Shown piece after piece: positions 1-8,750 of a stretch of DNA of 64,000 nt. Source of the stretch: Bradyrhizobium icense (GTDB lineage: Bacteria > Pseudomonadota > Alphaproteobacteria > Rhizobiales > Xanthobacteraceae); NCBI RefSeq assembly GCF_001693385.1, contig NZ_CP016428.1, forward strand, positions 1,612,001 to 1,676,000, read 5' to 3'. The stretch's first letter is position 1. Each line of letters begins with the position of its first letter. The notes under the pieces were generated by a model. The model was not told the DNA's origin and did no database searches. It was given only the letters and a program-made list of their open reading frames with translations. Position numbers and translations under genes: made by a program.

Positions 1-721
1 CATAGGGCGATGCGGATGCTATCGCACCGGCTCGCGTGCCGGTGTACAAGCCGATCAAGATGAACCGGGCGATATGACGCAAGGGCCGACGGTTCGTGAT
101 CATCGGGTCGCCTTTCGACACTCCAGAGTGGATTGTCTGCTTCTCTCGATGCCGCCAACATTGCCATATCAGGGCGGCGGCCTCCTTTCGCGTGAGCCAT
201 CGGTCGCGCGCCTCGCCCTTGGGCGGTAACGACACGCGCACGACGCCGCGATGAAAGCCCTCCTTCGCATGATGGTTGATCGCAGCGCGTAGTGTCTCAA
301 GGTCACGGCGGGCACCACCCTGGCTCCCACGATGCTTGACATACCCAGCGCAGGTCTGAGCATTGATCTGCGCGAGCTTCTTACCGCCCCAATACTCGTT
401 GAGACGCTCGATCCTGGGTCCGATTTCGAACTGATCTCCAGGTTCGCCGATATCGGTCAAATAGATCGACAGCACGTCAGCGCAGTCGATGTCCTCTATG
501 TCCCGTCTGGTTCGTTCGGGTTGGTACTTGCGTGCAATGTAATCGGCGAGGGCTTGCTCCGCTTCTTGAGGCGGCCTTGTTCCAGTCGCACTCGCAATGC
601 ATCCTGTGGCGATATGTCGGTCGCCGTCCTTGATGATCCAGACGGCTTGAGCGACGAGCTTTCCGTTCCGATATCGCGGCTTTCGCTTGTATAGGCGAGC
701 TCCCTTGCTTGGAGGCGGCAT
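1..721 (-). CDS. Tyrosine-recombinase integrase, C-terminus cut by window edge
   Basis: The minus-strand frame from ATG at 721 stays open to base 1, giving about 240 residues with no stop, so the catalytic C-terminus lies outside the window. The N-terminus ([20 protein letters not shown]) and the middle fit the N-terminal and SAM-like core-binding parts of island integrases. The last visible residues, [13 protein letters not shown], match catalytic box I with its conserved Arg (TGTRAG). The tetrad residues K, HxxR, H/W and Tyr are not visible. It overlaps the upstream excisionase-like gene by 226 nt in another frame. It probably drives integration and excision of the element it borders. Family assignment is firm; the att site it uses is unknown. 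Confidence 0.85.
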   Translation of the reverse strand, partial: MPPPSKGARLYKRKPRYRNGKLVAQAVWIIKDGDRHIATGCIASATGTRPPQEAEQALADYIARKYQPERTRRDIEDIDCADVLSIYLTDIGEPGDQFEIGPRIERLNEYWGGKKLAQINAQTCAGYVKHRGSQGGARRDLETLRAAINHHAKEGFHRGVVRVSLPPKGEARDRWLTRKEAAALIWQCWRHREKQTIHSGVSKGDPMITNRRPLRHIARFILIGLYTGTRAGAIASASPY

Positions 722-924
722 AATTCTCTCATCCTTTCAATATGCCGAAGCGTCGTGAAATCCTTTCCTGCGATCCTCTCAATCACCAATCTTCCGCGAG
801 CGCCTTCTCGGCGCAATCCAGAAGCTGTCATCGATCCGTCGGGGAATGCTATTGTAGCAGCGGTGGACAGTCTAATCGGGGCATCTTGGTCGATGCTGCC
901 CCGATCAGGCAGCCTGCTTTTCAT
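496..924 (-). CDS. Excisionase-like small protein upstream of integrase
   Basis: A 142-aa product. The first 70 residues contain [19 protein letters not shown] followed by [16 protein letters not shown], a winged-helix-like pattern I associate with small proteins encoded just before Bradyrhizobium-type integrases. The last 75 residues are low-complexity and Ser/Pro/Lys-rich, and are encoded over the start of the integrase in another frame. Its position suggests a recombination directionality factor or integrase regulator, but that is inference. The start at 924 has no clear ribosome binding site. Confidence 0.6.
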   Translation of the reverse strand: MKSRLPDRGSIDQDAPIRLSTAATIAFPDGSMTASGLRREGARGRLVIERIAGKDFTTLRHIERMRELCRLQARELAYTSESRDIGTESSSLKPSGSSRTATDISPQDALRVRLEQGRLKKRSKPSPITLHASTNPNEPDGT

Positions 925-962
925 CTGGCAACTGTGCCGAAGGTGCAGCTCGGTCTACGATC

Positions 963-2579
963 CTACACCGGCAGGGAAAAAGTGTAGGACCGCCTGCGCT
1001 CTCCGTCCGGCCACTTGAACTGATATTTCGGCTTGCTGGATGAAGAGCTTGTAACGATGAGCTTCGAACTGCCAAGCCAATTAAGTACGTCGCGCCGCTC
1101 AGTATCTGTTTCGAACAAGGCGTTGAACGCGTCGACTTTCACAACAAACCTGGCTGGGCCCATCCTCGAGACACGATAACCTGGCTCAACTTCATAGTCG
1201 TCGATGTCATTGCGGCGCCTCAACTTCTCGACGAACTCCTTCAGAGTGGCTTGTGCCGTGGCCAAATCGCGTTCCCGATCAGGAAGCAATGTTTTGGCGT
1301 CGCAAAAGACGTTTTCGATCGCGCTGAAAAGCTCCTCCTTTTTCCAGGGAACGAGCTTAAACTTGATCGCAAGGCGACCGGCTGCGTAGACTACGCCGAA
1401 TTTCCGAGCGACATCTCGTGTAATCGGTTCGTCGTTAGGGGCGGTCACCCGCTTTACGAAGCGATCACGATGCTTGCCCGCGAGCTCCGGCACGTCAACA
1501 TAACCGTCGCACAACTTCTCAAGGTAATCTTCGAATACAGCGCCATGGTTAGCCGCGCACGCTTTCACCATGCTTTCGAATCGCTTTTCTCGCCACGAAG
1601 CGTCGATATGCTCGCCCATCGATCCCGCGAGATCGAAAATGTGAGCCTTCCCCCGCGACAACAACGGGACATCGATCATCCTGACCGCTTCGCCTGTCTG
1701 ACGTGCCCTATGCGTGCTGCGAGCAAGTTCCGCGATCGTTCTTTCCATGGATGTAACCAAGATGACACGCCACTGATTGCAAGATAGCTTCGCCGCAGAA
1801 TGACGAACCTTCTCGGTACCGGCTGCGATGCCGTACGTCATTCCCCGTATTCGTTCGTACTTCGCGGCGTCGGAGCCTTTCATTGTCTCGAAGTCGTCAA
1901 CTCCAATCATGTAGTCGTTGAAGAGTGGAAGGCGTTGTTCGAGTCCTGCCTCTGAAACGTTCCAGGTCATCATTTCTCCGACCGATCCCACGCCGACCAC
2001 AGACGAGCCCACAAGTGTAACAACGGACTTGCCTGTCCGCGATGGGGCGGAAAAACACACAGAGAAAGAGTCCTCGGCAAGCATCCTTAAAAGAGGGCCT
2101 GCGAAGGCAGCGCTTATGGAAAACACCCAACTGGAAGACAACAAAGCTTGCACGCCAACGGCCGCCTTCCAGCTCCTCGCACTTCCGCTGATCTTTGTCG
2201 CTCCGTGATCGTCGGTCTTCGGAGCTCGCTTGGGCGGCTCGAAGTGTTCCGACGTGTTTCCAATAATTCTCGATTGAGTCGCGAAAGCCCTATATGTGCC
2301 GTCCACCCAGCCGGACTGAGCGACGCGCCGTATCAGATGGGGGCTGTTGCTTTCCACTGCCCCCATGATTAAGTCTCTGCATTCCTTGGCTTGCGACGGA
2401 AGTACTGCTCCGATTCTCAGTAGCTGCCTCTTGAGCGATTTGATGTCCGAGATGTCCTCTCGCGGCAGTTCGATGGTCTCTTTCGTTCCTCTGACCGTGC
2501 GGATCCGCAGTCTGACGTAAGAGGCATTCTCCGCGTCGTCGTGAACGGTCGCGACATTTTTGATGAAGGGCTTCGGCAT
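963..2579 (-). CDS. DUF927 domain protein (helicase/primase-like ATPase)
   Basis: The start was placed at 2579 (MPKPFIKNVATVHDD, 538 aa) because AGGAGAG lies 5 nt upstream; a longer reading from 2630 has no ribosome binding site. About residues 70-330 fit DUF927, a family found beside integrases and in phage-type replication modules. APSRTGKSV (about residue 180) is a Walker A-like P-loop, and NDYMIGVDDFE a Walker B-like acidic pair. The tail (CDAKTLLPDRERDL onward) is less recognisable. It likely uses ATP to act on DNA during element replication or transfer; substrate unknown. A cluster of direct repeats lies directly upstream. Confidence 0.75.
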   Translation of the reverse strand: MPKPFIKNVATVHDDAENASYVRLRIRTVRGTKETIELPREDISDIKSLKRQLLRIGAVLPSQAKECRDLIMGAVESNSPHLIRRVAQSGWVDGTYRAFATQSRIIGNTSEHFEPPKRAPKTDDHGATKISGSARSWKAAVGVQALLSSSWVFSISAAFAGPLLRMLAEDSFSVCFSAPSRTGKSVVTLVGSSVVGVGSVGEMMTWNVSEAGLEQRLPLFNDYMIGVDDFETMKGSDAAKYERIRGMTYGIAAGTEKVRHSAAKLSCNQWRVILVTSMERTIAELARSTHRARQTGEAVRMIDVPLLSRGKAHIFDLAGSMGEHIDASWREKRFESMVKACAANHGAVFEDYLEKLCDGYVDVPELAGKHRDRFVKRVTAPNDEPITRDVARKFGVVYAAGRLAIKFKLVPWKKEELFSAIENVFCDAKTLLPDRERDLATAQATLKEFVEKLRRRNDIDDYEVEPGYRVSRMGPARFVVKVDAFNALFETDTERRDVLNWLGSSKLIVTSSSSSKPKYQFKWPDGERRRSYTFSLPV

Positions 2580-2671
2580 TAGTCTCTCCTGTGTGCAGAG
2601 CGTGCATTCTCGCGTGCACGGCCTGCACACGTGTTTTCGGCTCTGCGGCTACGTTGATCTAAAGAAAGTGC

Positions 2672-2741
2672 AGTTCAGTCAGTTTTGAGATATCGAGGAA
2701 GAACCTGACTTCATTCAGCTTTGAGTTCAGTCAGTTTTGAG
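2672..2741. repeat. Direct-repeat cluster upstream of the DUF927 gene
   Basis: AGTTCAGTCAGTTTTGAG occurs exactly at 2672-2689 and again at 2724-2741. A third, degenerate copy (CTTCATTCAGCTTTGAG, 14 of 17 matching) lies between them at about 2709-2725. All are in the same orientation in the gap between the DUF927 gene and the 2750-3610 gene. Iterated direct repeats next to a replication-type gene may be iterons or operator copies; the sequence alone does not decide. Confidence 0.6.
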
Positions 2742-2749
2742 GGATTGAG

Positions 2750-3610
2750 TCAGGGTTCGACCTCAAATCCATATCTGCTTCGGATCACTCCGAATAAGAC
2801 TAGGCGGGCCTCCAATCCCAACGAGTGGAGGTATTGAAATAACTCGACTCGTTCGGCCGCTCTTAACCGATCGGCTCTAGTATTTTTGCACGAGCGAAAT
2901 TTTCCACGAGCGAACCGCTCCGTTCTTGTGGAGATGCGGCGTACAAAATTGGTCTTCAAGGAGTAGCCGAGCGCGTCGATATTGCCATCCCAAATAAGGA
3001 TCTTGACGGGTCGTGGAACGTTTTGTCGAGGCTGATAGATCCGTCGAAAAGCACGCTCCCAACGAGCCCTATTGCCAACGTGCACGAGCAACCAAAATTG
3101 GGGTACCCAACGGCCGTCGTGGCCTTTAGACAGATGCTCATTGAAGCTAAAATCGACCCCACCAATTGCGATCAGGATCCGCCCCTTGTTACAGGCGCGG
3201 TGCAGCCTCGCGACAAGGCCCTCCAGCGGTAAGCTAGCCAGTTTGCCTGTGCGCCGGTACGTCCGTGTGACGATAGAAACGGCAGCGTAGTCGGTATGCG
3301 GATCGAGAAGTGTATTTGCTCGTGACACAAAAAAGCGCTGAAGTGCACGTCCGCACTCCGGGCAGCAGCCAGACAGGCACCGCGCGTTAGCTTTGCATCT
3401 GGCTAATAGCGACCCAAGTTTAGCGGACCCGTACTTCTTTAGCAGGCGACTTCTGCGAATCCGTTCAGCTTGAGCTTGTACAACGCTCGGAAGGTATTTC
3501 CATTTGGGAGCGCTGTCGTTGTACCAGCGCTCCACAGACAGGGTTCGAACAAGCCAATCGCTTGCTCTTGGTCGGTTGTCGAAACAGCTACTCATTCGTG
3601 TGCTCCTCAA
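2750..3610 (-). CDS. Unknown protein with Cys cluster, possible replication initiator
   Basis: A 286-aa product. Around residues 75-92, CKANARCLSGCCPECGRAL has Cys spacing suggestive of a zinc-binding knuckle. Around residue 150, GGVDFSFNEHLSKG is followed by RWVPQFWLLVHV, a pattern loosely like rolling-circle or HUH-type initiators, although a clear His-hydrophobic-His pair is not visible. The second half is rich in Arg and Lys (YSLKTNFVRRISTRTERF), consistent with nucleic-acid binding. It sits between the DUF927 gene and another unknown gene on the same strand, so a role in element maintenance is plausible but unproven. Confidence 0.55.
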   Translation of the reverse strand: MRSTRMSSCFDNRPRASDWLVRTLSVERWYNDSAPKWKYLPSVVQAQAERIRRSRLLKKYGSAKLGSLLARCKANARCLSGCCPECGRALQRFFVSRANTLLDPHTDYAAVSIVTRTYRRTGKLASLPLEGLVARLHRACNKGRILIAIGGVDFSFNEHLSKGHDGRWVPQFWLLVHVGNRARWERAFRRIYQPRQNVPRPVKILIWDGNIDALGYSLKTNFVRRISTRTERFARGKFRSCKNTRADRLRAAERVELFQYLHSLGLEARLVLFGVIRSRYGFEVEP

Positions 3611-3715
3611 TGGTGCACACGACAGTTATGGGCTTCGAAATTGCCGGTAAATTACGTCGGTACAGATCGACCCAGTGGGCCAAAATGGTTCGGCCCACTT
3701 TGCTTGATCTTGACC

Positions 3716-4555
3716 CTAGTTCTCTCGCAACCTTCGCGCCGTGTAGGTAGAGAATATCTTCATCTGTTGCTGGTCGAACGAGCCAATTCTAGGCGCTGTT
3801 GTTCCCAAATTAGCTGGCAATGAGATGAACCGGACTTTGTCGCGTGCTGCCGGATCAAGTCGAGCCTGAAGACGTGCCTGACACCACTTCGCGGTTTCAA
3901 AGTAGGATCGAAGCTTTGTAGGAGACTTAAGAATATTCAGTGTCGTGCGGAACGTTGAAGCATCGTCGGGCGCCAAATCAACAATCTGAGGCATCTTGAG
4001 AGCTGCTGCCCAAATGAATGGACCGGTGTGAGCGCGAGCCTTCCAGATCGATTTTAGAGTAGTCTTTGCGCGCTTCATTCTTAACACATCGGGCCTTTCG
4101 TCAGGCGCGACGTCCAAGTCGAGAAATCCATTGTTCTCTATAAAATGGAATGCGCGATTGAGGCTTGGCGTCACTCTATCGGGGCAGTGCATAAAGAAGG
4201 CGACGATATCCCGCAAGCTATCGACCTGCGGTCCAAGGGCTTCAAACCAACCAACAAAATCGCTGCCAATAGGGGGGTCTGCAAGGCCGTGAGCAAGTCG
4301 ATCAATGGAAAGAAGCGGGATGTCCCGTCGTCGGGGATCCTTACATCGAATGTAAACGTTAGCCGCCGCGACGGTCTGTGCAAACAGCAATACTTTGCGG
4401 TCATCGGGATCGTGGAGCCATGCGCAAAATATCGATAAAGCTATGTTTCTCTCAAAAGGATAAGTCTCCGGACGGGCGTCTAATAACACGTTGATCACAT
4501 CGGCTATTTCTATCTGTGATGCCTTGCCACGTGTTCTACCGTTTTTGTCGGACAT
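3716..4555 (-). CDS. Hypothetical protein, 279 aa
   Basis: A long, continuous frame from MSDKNGRTRGKASQIEIADV with even composition, no transmembrane segment and no motif I recognise. Predicted largely helical. It is the first gene of a same-strand series with 2750-3610 and the DUF927 gene, with about 105 nt to its downstream neighbour. Function unknown. Confidence 0.55.
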   Translation of the reverse strand: MSDKNGRTRGKASQIEIADVINVLLDARPETYPFERNIALSIFCAWLHDPDDRKVLLFAQTVAAANVYIRCKDPRRRDIPLLSIDRLAHGLADPPIGSDFVGWFEALGPQVDSLRDIVAFFMHCPDRVTPSLNRAFHFIENNGFLDLDVAPDERPDVLRMKRAKTTLKSIWKARAHTGPFIWAAALKMPQIVDLAPDDASTFRTTLNILKSPTKLRSYFETAKWCQARLQARLDPAARDKVRFISLPANLGTTAPRIGSFDQQQMKIFSTYTARRLREN

Positions 4556-4691
4556 TGTGCTGAGATCGCTTGGGAATGAAGACTAAGCCTAGCGTCCATT
4601 CGGTGCTTAGACAACTTCTCGTAGAGGGTTCTGCGAGGGGCTTCCCAAGCATGATGCCAGCAATCCAGGAGCTTCTATAGACTCTGAAGCA

Positions 4692-5056
4692 TCAAGGGCG
4701 TCTGAATTTGCGCCATTCTTCCTTTTCCCATCTTGGCGGGTTGATTTCGCAATCCTCCTCCTCATCACCGTCTTCTGGCTCGTCGTCATTTTCATCTTCC
4801 TCCTCACTGTAGTACCTCGGGAGACCCCTTGCAGCTTTGCGGGCGCATCCGGACAAACCGCCATTCTGCTGCAAATACCAGACAAGCTCGTCCGGCTCGA
4901 CCTCCTCGTTCCAGGCGAACTCAAGGGCCCGTGTCCACCGACTCCGCGCACGAAGATCATCTTTCAGTGCGGTCGCCTCGATAATCCGACGGATGGAATG
5001 CCACTGGTAATCGGCCGAGATCGCATATTCTTGGGCAAGAAACTGCTTGAGTGTGC
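4692..5056 (-). pseudogene. 3' part of a gene split by the IS21-family element
   Basis: This holds the last 118 codons of a gene whose 5' part lies at 7806-7989. The frame reads KQFLAQEYAISADYQ onward, contains VEPDELVWYLQQNGG, then a very acidic tract (about residues 140-160 of the rebuilt protein, with EEEDENDDEPEDGDEEED) and a Trp/Arg-rich end. Joining the two halves at a single copy of the 9-bp target duplication restores one frame of 179 aa with no lost residue. Function is unknown; the acidic tail could mimic nucleic acid, as in some inhibitor proteins, but that is speculation. Confidence 0.75.
5048..5056. repeat. 9-bp target-site duplication of the IS element (left copy)
   Basis: TGAGTGTGC occurs at 5048-5056 and exactly again at 7806-7814, flanking a segment that starts with TG and ends with CA. 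IS21-family elements usually duplicate 4-8 bp; one of the 9 bases could match by chance. Removing the element and one copy restores the interrupted reading frame. Confidence 0.85.
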
Positions 5057-5235
5057 TGATTCCGCTCGATGTCGCCCACGATTCCGGAATGATCTCGCCC
5101 ACCGTTCCGATTTGACGTCGCCCGCCATTCCGAGATGATCTCGCCCACCATTCCGGGATGATGTCGCCCGGGGTGACGAGGCCTCTTCTGGCTCCGCTAC
5201 GGTCCCGCCTTTCGGCTTTGCAAGGGGGGACCAGG

Positions 5236-6795
5236 ATGCCGACGGAGAGGCTTGCGATGCGCCATGTGCGCGATGTGATCAGATTGAAGTCGGCCGGGAT
5301 GCCGACCCGCGAGATCGCGCGGCGGGTCGGGGCGGCGCCCTCGACGGTGCGGCTGACGATCCGGCGGTTCGAGGCATCGGGGCTGACCTGGCCGTTGCCC
5401 GATGACGTCACCGACACGGTGCTGGAAGCGCGGCTGTTCGCGGCAGCGGGAGCCGGTCCTGGCACCCGGCGCGGCCAGCGACGTCTCGCCGAGCCGGACT
5501 GGGCGTCGGTGCATCGCGAGCTCAAGCGCAAGCACGTGACGCTGTCGATCCTGTGGGAGGAGTACATCGCAAGCGAGCCCGGCGGGTATCGCTATTCGCG
5601 GTTCTGCGAGCTTTACCGCGCCTGGGAAGGCCGGTTGTCGGTGACGATGCGCCAGTCGCATGCAGCCGGCGACAAGCTGTTCGTCGACTATGCGGGCGAC
5701 GGCGTGCCGGTGGTGATCGACCGGCTCACCGGCGAGCGGCGCACCGCGCAGATCTTCGTCGCGGTGCTCGGCGCGTCGAGCTTCACCTATGCACAGGCGA
5801 CTTGGACGCAGGGGCTCGCCGACTGGATCAGCGGCCACGTCGGCGCCTTCGAGGCGATCGGCGGCGTGCCGGCGCTGCTGGTGCCGGACAACACCAAAGT
5901 GGCGGTGATCAAGGCCTGCCTCTACGATCCGCGGATCAACCGCAGCTACGCCGACATGGCGGCGCATTACGGCACCGCCATCCTGCCGGCGAGGCCGCGA
6001 CGGCCACGGGACAAGGCGAAGGTCGAACAGGCGGTCCTCATGGTCGAGCGCTGGCTGCTCGGGCGGCTGCGCCACCGCACGTTCTACAGCCTCGCCGAGG
6101 TCAACGCGGCGATCGCCGAGTTGCTGACCCGGCTCAACGAGGAGCGGCCGATCCGGCGGCTCGGCGTGACCCGTCGCAAGCTATTGGAGGAGATCGACCG
6201 GCCGGCACTCCAGGCCTTGCCGGAGAGCCCTTATGTGTTCGCCGAGTGGCGGATCTGCCGGGTCAGCATCGACTATCACGTCGAGGTCGAGGCGCATTAC
6301 TACAGCGTCCCGCATCGCTTCGTCCGCGCCGAGGTCGAGGTGCGCTTCACCGCCCGCACCGTCGAGATTTTCCACAAGGGCGAGCGGATCGCCGCGCATC
6401 AGCGCATGAGCGGCAACCACAAGCACACGACCGTGCCGGAGCATATGGCATCCAGTCATCGGCGCCATGCCGGCTGGACCATCGAGCGCATCCGCAAGGA
6501 GGCCGCCGCGATCGGGCCGGCCACCGCGGCGCTGTGCGATCTGATCCTCGACGAGCGCGCGCATCCGGAACAGGGCTTCCGCGCCTGTCTCGGCATCATC
6601 CGGCTCGCTCGATCCTACGGGCAAGAGCGGCTCGATGCCGCCGCCATGCGGGCGATCGAGATCGGCGCGCGCACCTACGGCTCGGTCAAGTCGATCCTCG
6701 CCAACAATCTCGATCGGCGTCCTTCCCCCAGGCGCTCCGCGGATGACGCGCCGATCCTGCATTCCAACATCCGCGGGCCGCGCTACTACAATTAG
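5236..6795 (+). CDS. istA: IS21-family transposase IstA
   Basis: The start is set at 5236 (MPTERLAMRHVRDVIRLK) behind a purine-rich GGGGGA; the frame extends further upstream but lacks a better site. The 519-aa product has an N-terminal helix-turn-helix (GMPTREIARRVGAAPSTVR) and a DDE integrase core: D in LFVDYAGD, D in LLVPDNTK and E in DKAKVEQAV. A conserved late motif EAHYYSVPHRFV follows. Length matches the family. It cuts and joins the element ends and works with IstB, which begins 11 nt after its stop. Confidence 0.95.
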   Translation: MPTERLAMRHVRDVIRLKSAGMPTREIARRVGAAPSTVRLTIRRFEASGLTWPLPDDVTDTVLEARLFAAAGAGPGTRRGQRRLAEPDWASVHRELKRKHVTLSILWEEYIASEPGGYRYSRFCELYRAWEGRLSVTMRQSHAAGDKLFVDYAGDGVPVVIDRLTGERRTAQIFVAVLGASSFTYAQATWTQGLADWISGHVGAFEAIGGVPALLVPDNTKVAVIKACLYDPRINRSYADMAAHYGTAILPARPRRPRDKAKVEQAVLMVERWLLGRLRHRTFYSLAEVNAAIAELLTRLNEERPIRRLGVTRRKLLEEIDRPALQALPESPYVFAEWRICRVSIDYHVEVEAHYYSVPHRFVRAEVEVRFTARTVEIFHKGERIAAHQRMSGNHKHTTVPEHMASSHRRHAGWTIERIRKEAAAIGPATAALCDLILDERAHPEQGFRACLGIIRLARSYGQERLDAAAMRAIEIGARTYGSVKSILANNLDRRPSPRRSADDAPILHSNIRGPRYYN

Positions 6796-6806
6796 GAGAT
6801 CCCATC

Positions 6807-7550
6807 TTGCTCACCCATCCGACCCTCGATCAGCTCCACGCACTCGGCCTTCACGGCATGGCCAAGGCCTTCGCCGACATCGAAGCCGGCGGCGACGCCA
6901 CGAGCCTCGGCCACGCCGAATGGCTCGCGCTCCTGCTCGAACGCGAAGCGTCACTGCGACGCGACAAGCGGCTGTCGAAGCGGCTGCAATATGCCAAGCT
7001 GCGCCAGCAGGCCTGCGTCGAGGACATCGACTACCGCACCCCGCGCGGCCTCGACCGCAGCCTCCTGACGATGCTGGTCGAAGGCCAATGGATCGATGAC
7101 CACGCCAACCTGCTGATCTGCGGGCCCTCCGGTGTTGGCAAGAGCTGGATCGCCTCGGCGCTCGGCAACAAGGCCTGCCGCGACAATCGCTCCGTGCTTT
7201 ATCAGCGCGTCCCGCGGCTGTTCAGCGATCTCGCTTTGGCGCGCGGCGACGGCCGCCATCCCCGTCTGCTGCGTGCGCTGGGCCGTGTCGATCTCCTCAT
7301 CCTCGACGACTGGGGCCTCGAGCCGCTCGACGCAGCAGCCCGCCACGACCTCCTGGAGATCCTTGAGGATCGCTACGGCCGCCGCTCCACCATCGTCACC
7401 AGCCAGCTCCCCGTCGACCAATGGCACGCGCTGATCGGCGACCCCACCTACGCCGACGCCGTCCTCGATCGCCTGGTCCATAACGCCCACCGGATCGATC
7501 TGAACGGCGAGAGCATGCGGCGAACCCGCAAACCCAGCCGAAAGGCCTGA
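6807..7550 (+). CDS. istB: IS21-family helper ATPase IstB
   Basis: A 247-aa AAA+ protein related to DnaC. Walker A is GPSGVGKS (about residue 106) and Walker B LLILDDWG (about residue 163). The N-terminal helical part (MLTHPTLDQLHALGLHGM) is typical of IstB. IstB assembles on DNA and selects the target for the IstA transposase. It starts directly after istA (AGGAG ahead of the ATG) and is full length. Confidence 0.95.
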   Translation: MLTHPTLDQLHALGLHGMAKAFADIEAGGDATSLGHAEWLALLLEREASLRRDKRLSKRLQYAKLRQQACVEDIDYRTPRGLDRSLLTMLVEGQWIDDHANLLICGPSGVGKSWIASALGNKACRDNRSVLYQRVPRLFSDLALARGDGRHPRLLRALGRVDLLILDDWGLEPLDAAARHDLLEILEDRYGRRSTIVTSQLPVDQWHALIGDPTYADAVLDRLVHNAHRIDLNGESMRRTRKPSRKA

Positions 7551-7805
7551 GCAAGTGGCGCTGTGGACATGCCGCTGCGCTTGGACAACGCAAGCGCGTT
7601 GCCCACATGCCCACAGAACAGCAGACGAAGAAGACCCTCAAGCCGCGATTCAAGGTTGACCCCGCGGCTTGCCCGATGCCAGAAAACTGACAGCCAGAAC
7701 GCCTCGCGCCCCGGGCGACATCAAATCGGAATGGTGGGCGAGATCATCTCGGAATCCCGGGCGAGATCAAATCGGTACACCCGGGCGAGATCATCGGAAT
7801 CCGCA

Positions 7806-7989
7806 TGAGTGTGCGGAGCAGCTTCTGGTCTTCAAGCTCGCAATATCCGCGGTACACGGCCTTCAGGTATCGATAAAGTGCAAACCGTCGGTCGCTTTTT
7901 GCTGATCGCTTGGCTGCCTTTTCAGCACGGCGAATAGCTTTCCGTATTTTTGCGAAGTTGCGGTTTGCGGTCGAGCGTTGGGCTTTCAT
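7806..7989 (-). pseudogene. 5' part of the gene split by the IS21-family element
   Basis: Reads from ATG at 7989 (MKAQRSTANRNFAKIRKAIR) for 61 codons to the right edge of the insertion sequence; the remainder continues at 5056 on the same strand. The N-terminus is strongly basic (KIRKAIRRAEKAAKRSAK), so the intact protein would have a basic head and an acidic tail. The present frame runs into the element and ends after about 20 foreign residues. The short protein could still be made but would lack two thirds of the gene. Confidence 0.75.
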
Positions 7990-8002
7990 GAAGATCACTC
8001 CC

Positions 8003-8195
8003 TCAGGCGATTCTCATGAAATTAGAGTCGCGTCTCAGGCGATGTTTTCAGGCGAAATTCTCGTGCGGAATGGCGAAAATGAGTGTTTTTCAGAGTGAGC
8101 GGTTTTTAGTGATTGTTTGAAAGTCGTCAGATGGAGAAAGCTGAATTTGCCTTGTTTTCACATGGGCCGAGGCGACGATCATTCGCCCAGGCGAA
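8003..8195 (+). repeat. TCAGGCGA octamer repeats upstream of the split gene
   Basis: The octamer TCAGGCGA occurs at 8003-8010, 8035-8042 and 8048-8055, with a related CCAGGCGA near 8188-8195. They lie in the gene-free stretch upstream of the minus-strand split gene, where its promoter would be. Short repeated octamers like this may bind a regulator, but 8 bp is short enough for partial coincidence. No convincing gene is seen between 7990 and 8276. Confidence 0.35.
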
Positions 8196-8276
8196 GTTTT
8201 GTGAGTAAAATAGGGCCTTTGGACCCGCGATCAGCCGAGTCGGCATTTTCCTATCTTGCCTATCGGCCCCTGTCGT

Positions 8277-8639
8277 TCACTGGAAGGAATAGCTAACGGA
8301 CTGCTTATCGGTAACGATTGTCACCCGGATTGCGCGGCAAGATCCAATAGCCGTTACCTTGTCTCCGATTTTCAGGGTCATTGGAAAGTCGCCGCCTCGG
8401 GAGCCGAATACAAACCCTGGTGTGGCCAGGCATTCGGCTCGTTCGTTGACCTGGACCTTTTTGATTGTAATTGGAGCCTGCCCGATGTTGACGATCTCAA
8501 TTCCTTGGCCGTCGCCTCGGACAAAATTGTCGATCCGTCGGACCTCAAGCGGAGTGGACTGCTCGTCCGCGAATACTGCCAGAACGATCAGGCCCACCAA
8601 TCCTAAGGTCAACCATCCCATAAATCTCAGAAACCGCAT
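8277..8639 (-). CDS. Small exported or membrane-anchored hypothetical protein
   Basis: A 120-aa product. Residues 5-24 form one hydrophobic helix (FMGWLTLGLVGLIVLAVFA) ending before DEQSTP, consistent with a signal peptide or single anchor. The remaining 95 residues look like a compact beta-rich domain (GIEIVNIGQAPITIKKVQV) with two Cys that could pair. No family recognised. It would act in the periplasm or at the inner membrane. Confidence 0.6.
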   Translation of the reverse strand: MRFLRFMGWLTLGLVGLIVLAVFADEQSTPLEVRRIDNFVRGDGQGIEIVNIGQAPITIKKVQVNERAECLATPGFVFGSRGGDFPMTLKIGDKVTAIGSCRAIRVTIVTDKQSVSYSFQ

Positions 8640-8750
8640 CGAATATCTCCATCACAGTTGAAGGCCATGGTTGGTCTGTATGGCGAGTTACACCGTCGGT
8701 TGCCGGCTAGTGCCGACAGTCGAGGAGCTAAGTGGTTATTTCGAAGGAAT

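Larger units (their letters stand above)
5057..7805 (+). mobile_element. Complete IS21-family insertion sequence, 2749 bp
   Basis: Boundaries come from the duplicated target and the TG...CA ends (left TGATTCCGCTCGATG, right end complement TGCGGATTCCGATGATC). Both ends carry tandem copies of a roughly 23-bp unit of the form ATTCCGnnATGATCTCGCCC: about five at 5057-5170 and four at about 7708-7800, in inverted orientation between ends. Multiple terminal transposase-binding repeats are typical of the family. It encodes IstA and IstB on the + strand, and both frames are intact, so the element may still be active. It interrupts a minus-strand gene. Confidence 0.93.

Noticed and set aside
4692..5567. 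A 291-codon minus-strand frame read as one protein
   Set aside because: Its first 170 codons are antisense to the IS end and istA; only the last 118 codons are real and belong to the split gene.
5197..6762. Long minus-strand open frames (292 and 193 codons) across istA
   Set aside because: They are antisense to a clear transposase, owe their openness to high G+C, and have Arg/Pro/Asp-rich compositions without motifs.
5057..7805. Repeated ~23-bp units resembling a short CRISPR array
   Set aside because: Units are adjacent without spacers and occur inverted at the two ends of an IS21-family element; they are transposase-binding repeats.
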